Shown one piece after another: positions 1 to 5,850 of a stretch of 64,000 nucleotides of DNA. This DNA comes from CAXTSE01 sp964246985 (lineage in GTDB: Bacteria > Actinomycetota > Actinomycetes > Actinomycetales > Microbacteriaceae). The stretch covers positions 1 through 64,000 of the forward strand of contig CAXTSE010000005.1 of the NCBI GenBank assembly GCA_964246985.1, written 5' to 3'. A program made the translations under genes and the position numbers. The stretch's first letter is position 1; every line of letters starts with the position of its first letter. Under the pieces are notes generated by a model that saw nothing but the letters and a program-made list of their open reading frames with translations, searched no databases and was not told the DNA's origin.

Positions 1-1897
1 GGAGCGAGGTGACGGCCGCGGTGGCGGCAGCGAGGGGGCGACGCAGGTCGTGGCCGACGGCGGCCAGCAGGGCGCTGCGCAGCCGGTCGGCCTCGGCGAG
101 GGGGCGCGCGCCGGCCGCCTCGGCGCTCAGCCGCCGCTGCACGAGCGCGGTCTCGAGCTGCGACGCGAACGCGGCGAGGATTCGGCGGTCACTCGCCTGC
201 AGCGCGCGGCCCCGGAGGTAGAGGTCGGCGTCCTCGCCGAGCGGCACCGTCGTCTCGACGTCGTCCGTCTGGACGAGCTCTGCGTCCGTCGCCGTGGCCT
301 GCACCTCCCCGCCCTGCCTCACCAGGACGCTCGTCATGCCGAATGCCTCACGCAGGCGGCTCGCGAGGGCCTGCACCGCATCCGAGCCGCCGATGACGCT
401 GCCCGCCACCGACACGAGCACCTCGGCCTCCGCCGCTGCGCGGGCCGCGACGCGAGCCCTCCGAGCCGCCTGGTCCACGACCACGCTGACGAGCGTGGCG
501 ACGACGAGGAAGATCACGAGGGCGAGCACGTGCAGCGGCTCACCGATGGTGATGGTGTAGAGCGGATCGACGAAGAAATAGTCGAGGAGCAGTGCCGAGG
601 CGACGGCGGCGAGCAGGGCGGGCCAGATGCCGCCCACGAGCGCGACGATGACGACGACGAGCTGAAAGGCGAGCACGTCGCTGGTGATCGACTCGTCGCT
701 GCGGAAGGTGCCGAGCAGCCAGGTGAGAGCGGGCAGTCCGGCGAGCGCCACGGCGAACCCGAGCAGACGACGGCGCAGCGTCAGCGCGCCGCCGAGGCGC
801 GGAAGTCGGCGTCGACCCGCCTCGGCATGCGAGACGATGTGCACGTCGATGTCGCCCGCCATGCGGATGACGCTCGCCGAGGTGCCCGAGCCGCTGAAGA
901 ACGCCTCGAGTCGGCTGCGGCGGCTCACGCCGATGACGAGCTGCGTGGCGTTCACCCCGCGGGCGAAGTCGACGAGCGCGCGCGGCACATGCTCGGCGAC
1001 CAGCTGATGGAATGTGCCGCCGAGCGTCTCGGTGAGCGCACGCTGGGCGGCGAGGTTCTCGATGTCCAGCTCGGCCAGGCCCTCGGGTGCGGCGACGTGC
1101 AGAGCGGTGAGCTGACCGCCGCCCGATCGGGCGGCGATGCGCGCGCCGCGGCGCAGCAGGATGTCGCCCTCGGGGCCCCCGGTGAGCGCCACGACGACGC
1201 GCTCCCGCGCCTCCCACGGAGCATCGATGCCCTTCTCGGCGCGGTAGATCCGCAGCGCGGAATCGACCTCGTCGGCCAGCCAGAGCAGGGCGAGCTCGCG
1301 CAGAGCGGTCAGGTTGCCGAGCCGGAAGTAGTTGCTGAGCGCCGCGTCGATGCGCGCCGCCGGGTACACGAGACCGTCGCCGAGGCGGTCGCGCAGCGCC
1401 AGCGGAGCGAGGTCGACGAGCTCGACCTGATCGGCCCGTCGCAGCACGGCATCGGGGATCGTCTCGCGCTGCGGAACTCCCGTGATCTGCCTCACGACGT
1501 CGTTGAGGGAGGCGATGTGCTGGATGTTGACGGTCGAGATCACGTCGATTCCGGCATCCAGCACGGCCTCGACGTCCTGCCAGCGCTTCTCGTTCGGCGA
1601 GCCAGGAGCGTTGGTGTGCGCCAGCTCGTCGATGAGGGCGACATCCGGGCGCCGCTCGAGCAGCGCCGCGAGATCCATCTCGGACAGTGTCACGCCCCGG
1701 TGGTCGACGGTCGTCGGCTGCAGCACGTCCAGTCCGTCGATCAGCGCCGCGGTGGCCGCCCGCCCGTGGGTCTCGACGACGGCTGCGACGACCGTGCGCC
1801 CGGCGGCCGCGAGACGTCGGCCCTCCTCGAGCATCGCGTAGGTCTTGCCGACGCCCGGCGCGGCGCCGAGCATCACGCGCACGCGACCACGGGACAT
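1..1897 (-). CDS. kdpD: KdpD osmosensitive K+ channel sensor histidine kinase, partial (C-terminus beyond left edge)
   Basis: Membrane sensor kinase that, with KdpE, controls high-affinity potassium uptake. The ATG at 1895-1897 opens with the KdpD N-terminal domain: a Walker-type loop (GAAPGVGKTYAML, residues about 10-22), then LIDELAHTNAPGS and the ISTVNIQHIASLNDVV stretch typical of KdpD. A universal-stress-like domain and hydrophobic DUF4118-type segments follow. The H-box (VGHDLRRPLA, His616) sits at positions 50-52, so the window cuts the gene just after the phospho-accepting His and the ATPase domain is missing. Only the last codons of kdpC precede it, and no kdpFAB genes are present in the window. 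kdpE would be expected beyond the left edge. Confidence 0.93.
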   Translation of the reverse strand, partial: MSRGRVRVMLGAAPGVGKTYAMLEEGRRLAAAGRTVVAAVVETHGRAATAALIDGLDVLQPTTVDHRGVTLSEMDLAALLERRPDVALIDELAHTNAPGSPNEKRWQDVEAVLDAGIDVISTVNIQHIASLNDVVRQITGVPQRETIPDAVLRRADQVELVDLAPLALRDRLGDGLVYPAARIDAALSNYFRLGNLTALRELALLWLADEVDSALRIYRAEKGIDAPWEARERVVVALTGGPEGDILLRRGARIAARSGGGQLTALHVAAPEGLAELDIENLAAQRALTETLGGTFHQLVAEHVPRALVDFARGVNATQLVIGVSRRSRLEAFFSGSGTSASVIRMAGDIDVHIVSHAEAGRRRLPRLGGALTLRRRLLGFAVALAGLPALTWLLGTFRSDESITSDVLAFQLVVVIVALVGGIWPALLAAVASALLLDYFFVDPLYTITIGEPLHVLALVIFLVVATLVSVVVDQAARRARVAARAAAEAEVLVSVAGSVIGGSDAVQALASRLREAFGMTSVLVRQGGEVQATATDAELVQTDDVETTVPLGEDADLYLRGRALQASDRRILAAFASQLETALVQRRLSAEAAGARPLAEADRLRSALLAAVGHDLRRPLAAATAAVTSL

Positions 1898-1901
1898 GGC
1901 G

Positions 1902-1985
1902 TCAGTCTCGCAGGTCGGATGGCGGCAGGTTCAGCTCGAGCACGTTGACCGTCGGGTCGCCCAGGTATCCGAGATCGCGGCCGTG
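1902..1985 (-). pseudogene. kdpC: kdpC remnant (C-terminal ~27 codons only)
   Basis: Four bases upstream of kdpD an in-frame stretch reads HGRDLGYLGDPTVNVLELNL followed by seven more codons and TGA. This matches the conserved C-terminal signature of KdpC, the K+-transporting ATPase C subunit (GR-LG-LG-P-VNVLELNL). Further upstream the frame loses all KdpC similarity and meets a stop at about 2058-2060, with no start codon or room for the roughly 190 residues of a complete KdpC. The rest of kdpC and kdpFAB are absent. I read this as the scar of a deletion or replacement; the match is to a remembered family signature, not an alignment. Confidence 0.7.
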
Positions 1986-2043
1986 GATGGGTGGGGCGTG
2001 TGCCACGGGAGAGTCAACGCGCGCGCTCGGGCCGCGCCTCGCA

Positions 2044-2061
2044 TCCTCACGGTTTCCTCAC
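2044..2061 (-). promoter_or_regulatory. 11-bp-period direct repeat upstream of the kdpC remnant/kdpD
   Basis: On the minus strand GTGAGGA-aacc-GTGAGGA forms two identical heptamers with an 11-bp period, the geometry bound by OmpR-family response regulators. KdpE belongs to that family, so this could be the old kdp operator left next to the kdpC remnant after the structural genes were lost. The function is inferred from geometry and position only. Confidence 0.4.
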
Positions 2062-2106
2062 GCGGAGGGTGGAGATCGCTACGGCGAACTCACGCGTGGC
2101 CCGGAT

Positions 2107-2997
2107 TCACGGGTGAGGCGGTATGACGATGACCGTGCCGTCCTTGGAGGTGTAGGTGCCCGACCCGTCCCGGTGTCGGACGAGCTCGGCGCCCTCCCCG
2201 CGCGAGATGATCGTGCCGTTGGGAAGGGTGGTGCGCGTCTCTCCTGTGACCTTGGTCTCGACGGTCGGACCCCCAGGAATTCGGTCGATGGTGTCGCCGT
2301 TCCGGCCGGTATAGCGCGAGCTGCCGTCCGGGCGCTCGAGCAGAGTGTCACCGTTCGGGCTGTGGGCGATCCGCGTGTGGTCACGTGCGATCGTCTCGGT
2401 TCCGCCCTCGGCGTTCTCGCGGATGATGGTCCCGTCCGGAGCCTGATATCCCGAGATGCCGGTCTCCGGATCGTACGAGTCGATGCCACCCCCGGCATCG
2501 CGGTGCCACAGCCCGCCCGTCGGGGTCAGCGTGGTCTCCGCACCGTCGGGCGCCGTCTCGTGACTCATGCCGTTCGGTCGGAACTCGGTGATTGTCCCGT
2601 CGGGACCAGTCGCTCGGCTGTGGCCGGGCGGCCTGATGGACGGGTCGTACGACGTCGCCGCCGCGCCATCGGGGAGGATCGTGGTGACAGTGCCGTCCTC
2701 GTCGAACGTGGTCTCGGTGCTGTCTGGGCTCGTCGTCCGCGTGTGCGGGTGCTGCGGCGGCGGCGACGCGCCGGCGTCCGGCGTCGGGGCGGCGCCGCCC
2801 GCATCGCCCGAGTTCGACGCTGCGGAGCCGGCCGCGTCGCCTCCCGCGGCATCGCCCCCGCCGCCTTGCGAGAACAGGAGGCCGGCCGCGAGAGCCGGCA
2901 TGCCCAGAAGCGACGCGAAGCCGAGCGGCAAGCCGTCCCAGGTCGTGCAGCTGACACACGCCTGCACCAGTGCGTCGATGAACGACGCGGCGCTCAT
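2107..2997 (-). CDS. PDG-repeat protein with hydrophobic N-terminus, unknown function
   Basis: Protein of 296 aa; I cannot name its function. The start at 2997 is set by a 4-bp ATGA overlap with the upstream protease-like gene; a longer reading frame to 3723 is only an antiphase shadow of that gene. Residues about 1-45 are apolar and Cys-containing and could span or associate with the membrane. A Gly/Ala/Ser/Asp/Pro-rich linker follows to about residue 95. The remaining 200 residues are tandem short repeats centred on PDG or PNG turns (DGTVTTILPDG, DGTITEFRPNG, DGTIIRENAEGG), about 12-18 residues each and rich in Thr. Similar PDG hairpin repeats form extended single beta-sheets in other proteins, such as the TCP10/CPAP G-box. 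It is the last gene of the four-gene locus. Confidence 0.75.
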   Translation of the reverse strand: MSAASFIDALVQACVSCTTWDGLPLGFASLLGMPALAAGLLFSQGGGGDAAGGDAAGSAASNSGDAGGAAPTPDAGASPPPQHPHTRTTSPDSTETTFDEDGTVTTILPDGAAATSYDPSIRPPGHSRATGPDGTITEFRPNGMSHETAPDGAETTLTPTGGLWHRDAGGGIDSYDPETGISGYQAPDGTIIRENAEGGTETIARDHTRIAHSPNGDTLLERPDGSSRYTGRNGDTIDRIPGGPTVETKVTGETRTTLPNGTIISRGEGAELVRHRDGSGTYTSKDGTVIVIPPHP

Positions 2998-4142
2998 CGC
3001 GCACCTCCCGCGGTCTGCAACGCGGCGAGGCGACGGCGCTGGGCAGCGACGCCTGCGGGGTGCAGGGTGAGTCCGGCGACGACGCCGTCCGCTCCGCGCA
3101 GCGGTCTGCGCTCGAGAGCAGTCACGGTGATAGCCCCCGCCACCAGGAGGATCGTGGAGAGAGCGCCCCCTGCGATCACGAGGGTGAGGGGGCCCACGCT
3201 CGTCCCGACGTTGAGGACGCCGTGTTCGAGGGTCGCGATCATGAGCGCAACGGGCAGCGCGATCCAGGCGAATCGGAGGCGGCGACGCCACAGCACGCCG
3301 AACCCGATGCCCAGTGCGACCACCGCGGTCCAGATCGCGTGCCCGGCGACGATCAACGTCGTGCCGTCGTACTGCGCCTGCTCGATCGTGGGGAACAGGA
3401 TGGAGAACGGGGGAAGCGCCCAGAGATCGCCCGGCGCCCGTTGGTACTGCAGGTCCTCGAACAGAGCGAATCCCGCCCCCGAGGCGCCACCGACGACGAC
3501 GATGTCGGTGACCGAGGGTCGGCCATCCCGAGAACTCGAGGCGAGCAGCGCGAGCAGCGCCGCGGGTAGCGCCTTGATCACCTCCTCGGTGATGGGCACC
3601 CAGACCGAGGAAGCCCAGATCGAGTCGGTGCCGAGCGCGTCGACAGCCGGAAGGCCGACCAGCCGAGACAGCGCGGGCGCCGCGAGGAATCCGACCATCG
3701 CGGCGCCGACCGCGGGCTGCCACCCGAGCGTGCGCGAGGGAAGCGATATGCCGACGAGCACGAGCACGACGACCCCGTTCCGGATCAGGTCGTCAGCGGC
3801 CGCCGACACCGCGCCCGTGCGCGAGACGACCACGATGTAGCTGGCGATCACGGAGACGAGGGAGACACCGAGGAGCCCGAGGGACACGGTGCGGACCGTC
3901 GACGCGGACGCCAGGGGTCCGACTCGTCTCGTGCGCAGGATCATCACGACCCGGAGCGTGAGACCCGACAGCGCGAGGATCACGAGCACGGCACCGGCGT
4001 CCGGCAGCACGCCGAGGGCGCCGGCCACGGCGACGGCGAGCGCGAGCGCGACGCTGGCGGCGCCGAGGACGACGATCACGCGGTCACGGGTGGACACCGT
4101 CGGAGAGGGCGCAGACGGGGTCGCGGGGGAGGAGACGTCCAT
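2994..4142 (-). CDS. PrsW-like intramembrane protease (CPBP/PrsW superfamily)
   Basis: Polytopic membrane protein of 382 aa with about nine hydrophobic segments. It carries the signature blocks of the PrsW/CPBP glutamic intramembrane protease group: EEVIK at residues 186-190, FEDLQY at 228-233, GHAIW around His268, and EHGVLN at 306-311. These residues form the presumed active site in family members, which cut membrane-tethered substrates such as anti-sigma factors. The start at 4142 is chosen because AAAGGA lies about 7 nt upstream; a start at 4208 would overlap the preceding gene. The stop overlaps the next start by four bases, implying translational coupling. The likely substrate, by context, is the neighbouring single-pass surface protein or the lipoprotein; that is inference. 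Confidence 0.82.
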   Translation of the reverse strand: MDVSSPATPSAPSPTVSTRDRVIVVLGAASVALALAVAVAGALGVLPDAGAVLVILALSGLTLRVVMILRTRRVGPLASASTVRTVSLGLLGVSLVSVIASYIVVVSRTGAVSAAADDLIRNGVVVLVLVGISLPSRTLGWQPAVGAAMVGFLAAPALSRLVGLPAVDALGTDSIWASSVWVPITEEVIKALPAALLALLASSSRDGRPSVTDIVVVGGASGAGFALFEDLQYQRAPGDLWALPPFSILFPTIEQAQYDGTTLIVAGHAIWTAVVALGIGFGVLWRRRLRFAWIALPVALMIATLEHGVLNVGTSVGPLTLVIAGGALSTILLVAGAITVTALERRPLRGADGVVAGLTLHPAGVAAQRRRLAALQTAGGAR

Positions 4143-4165
4143 GGCAGATCCTTTCGAGTCGGGGA

Positions 4166-5200
4166 TCACGCCGTGTGGCCGGCACGGGATCGGCGGACGA
4201 TGACCCACACGAGCACGCCGGCGCCCGCCAGAAGCAGCGCGATGAGCGATGCCGCGATCGCGAGCGCGGCGACGTCCGGTCCGCCTGGCGCGCTGCCGTC
4301 AGAGCTGGTCGCGGACGAGCCGTCCTCGGAACTCGGGCCCGAATCAGACCCGGCGTATGCTCCACCCGTCGACGTGGGGGTCGGAGTGGGGGACCCGGTT
4401 GTGGCGGGCGAGGGAGTGGCCGAGACCGGCGAGCCGGCTGTCGACCCCGCGCCTCCCGATGTGTTCGAGGTCCCCGATCCGGACGTCGTCCCCTTCGTAA
4501 CGGTCAGGGTCCCGGTGTAGTTGAGGTCCTGGAAGACGGGAGAGCCCTGCCAGCTGAGGTTCATCGGCTGACTCCCCGTCGGAAGCCCCGACGGGATCTT
4601 GAGGGTGCATCCCGCGGCTGTCGCCGACGTGCGCGTCGGCGAGCAGACGGCGACGTCCCCGAGCGTGCCGACCTGCAGGTGCGCCTCGCCGCCGACTGCG
4701 TCCGTGGCGTTCGGAAGGGTGATGCGGACGCTGGCCGAGCCTCCGGCAGATGTGGACACGGGACTGGGCGACCAGTCCATGGACGCCCCGACAGTGCGGA
4801 CGACCAGCGTCGCATCCGCCGAGGCGGCCCCCGTGATCGTCGCCTTCGTCGGTGTGTACTGGACGTGAAATCTGAAGTCGCCCGCCTGCGTCATCACCCG
4901 TGAGAACGGGAGTATGAGCTTCGCGGTGCCGACGACGGGGACTCTGAAGAGGATCGTCGTCGTGTAGTCCGCTGCGATCATGCTGCCCTCGATCTTGCCG
5001 TCGAGGGGAAAGCCATCCGGGATGAGCACGGTCATGGTTCCGATGACGGCTGCTCCCGTGGCGATCTGCCTCTGTTCGAAGGTGATGCTCGCCTCGGTCG
5101 GAGTGGTCGCGTACGGCGGGCCCGCCTGAGCGGGAGTGGCGACGACAAGCATCAGGGCGGCCACGAAAGTGACGAGCAGGGTGGGTGCGAGACGACGCAT
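4166..5200 (-). CDS. Secreted, C-terminally membrane-anchored surface protein, unknown function
   Basis: Protein of 344 aa. A clear signal peptide (residues 1-26, ending AQA-G) is followed by a beta-rich, roughly 200-residue extracellular part containing two Cys that could pair (CSPTR and GCTLK). A Gly/Ser/Thr/Pro stalk spans about residues 228-300. The C-terminus is one transmembrane helix (about residues 305-331) with the basic tail RRSRAG. There is no LPXTG sorting motif, so anchoring appears to be by the helix itself. It starts two bases after the stop of the lipoprotein gene, so the two are co-translated. The helix-plus-basic-tail design suits cleavage by the membrane protease encoded next. 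Confidence 0.8.
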   Translation of the reverse strand: MRRLAPTLLVTFVAALMLVVATPAQAGPPYATTPTEASITFEQRQIATGAAVIGTMTVLIPDGFPLDGKIEGSMIAADYTTTILFRVPVVGTAKLILPFSRVMTQAGDFRFHVQYTPTKATITGAASADATLVVRTVGASMDWSPSPVSTSAGGSASVRITLPNATDAVGGEAHLQVGTLGDVAVCSPTRTSATAAGCTLKIPSGLPTGSQPMNLSWQGSPVFQDLNYTGTLTVTKGTTSGSGTSNTSGGAGSTAGSPVSATPSPATTGSPTPTPTSTGGAYAGSDSGPSSEDGSSATSSDGSAPGGPDVAALAIAASLIALLLAGAGVLVWVIVRRSRAGHTA

Positions 5201-5201
5201 G

Positions 5202-5780
5202 TCACACCCCCTCGGCCGCGGCGCGGGCCGGGGCGACGAGCGCGTCGCGACTGAGCGGGGTCGAACCGAAGCTCATCGCCGAGATCACGCCGCTGCCGTC
5301 GAGGGCTACGTCCGCGCTGTCATCGCCGTAGACCGTCTCCGGCGATCCGGGCACGACCTCAGTGCCCTCTCGGTCGGTCTGCTGCGCAAAGGTGAATCCC
5401 TCGTGCCACTCGATGATCGAGACGACCGACGCGTAGTCGGCGGACTGGTAGGAGCAGATCCGGTCGCCCGTGCTCTCCGGGCTGGAATACTGGACCGCCG
5501 CGAACGGCGACGCCAGAGGCGCCAGTTGATTTGCGCGCGCCACCGACAGCAGCGCGCAGGTGCCGTCGGCGTTGCCGTCGACCGCCTCCAGGTCGTCGAT
5601 CGGCTCGGCGGTGTCCGCGGGCGACGCCGTGGCGGCGGATGAGCCGGGCTGCTCTGCTGCGCCAGCGGGCCTCGCGGGAGCTGCGCATCCGCTGAGTGTG
5701 AGCATCGTGCCGAGGGCGATGACGGCTCCGACGGCCCAGACGGAGCCGGCGGATCGGGAGGTGACACGGATCTCTGACAC
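5202..5780 (-). CDS. Putative lipoprotein, DUF3558-like
   Basis: Protein of 192 aa, first gene of the SARP-linked locus. The GTG start at 5778-5780 has AAAGG about 8-9 nt upstream. A hydrophobic signal ends in the lipobox LSGC (Cys32), predicting a diacylglycerol-modified extracellular protein. After an Ala/Ser/Pro linker, residues about 70-150 show the layout of actinobacterial DUF3558-type lipoproteins: a Cys-containing CALLSVARANQL helix and a later CSYQS strand followed by a beta segment. These have no settled biochemical role. The adjacent gene starts immediately after its stop. Confidence 0.78.
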   Translation of the reverse strand: MSEIRVTSRSAGSVWAVGAVIALGTMLTLSGCAAPARPAGAAEQPGSSAATASPADTAEPIDDLEAVDGNADGTCALLSVARANQLAPLASPFAAVQYSSPESTGDRICSYQSADYASVVSIIEWHEGFTFAQQTDREGTEVVPGSPETVYGDDSADVALDGSGVISAMSFGSTPLSRDALVAPARAAAEGV

Positions 5781-5825
5781 GGTGCGGCCTTTCGAAGAGG
5801 GGTGGTGTCCTCATCAGACCGGTAC

Positions 5826-5844
5826 GGCGTAACCGTGGCGTAAC
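5826..5844 (-). promoter_or_regulatory. Direct-repeat operator, candidate SARP binding site
   Basis: Two identical octamers GTTACGCC (minus strand, 5837-5844 and 5826-5833) are spaced exactly 11 bp apart in the 70-bp gap between the SARP regulator gene and the lipoprotein start. SARP activators bind direct repeats at one-turn spacing close to the -10 element. A plausible -10 (around 5812-5817, CTGATG on the minus strand) lies about 8 bp beyond the proximal repeat. The repeat is seen directly; the binding assignment is inferred. Confidence 0.6.
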
Positions 5845-5850
5845 GGAGCG

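Noticed and set aside
50..1948. 632-codon open frame on the plus strand over kdpD
   Set aside because: Antisense shadow caused by GC-rich third positions. It has no recognisable domain, while the minus strand encodes clear KdpD motifs.
1687..3840. 717-codon plus-strand frame
   Set aside because: Arg/Ala/Pro-rich shadow spanning several minus-strand genes, with no family features.
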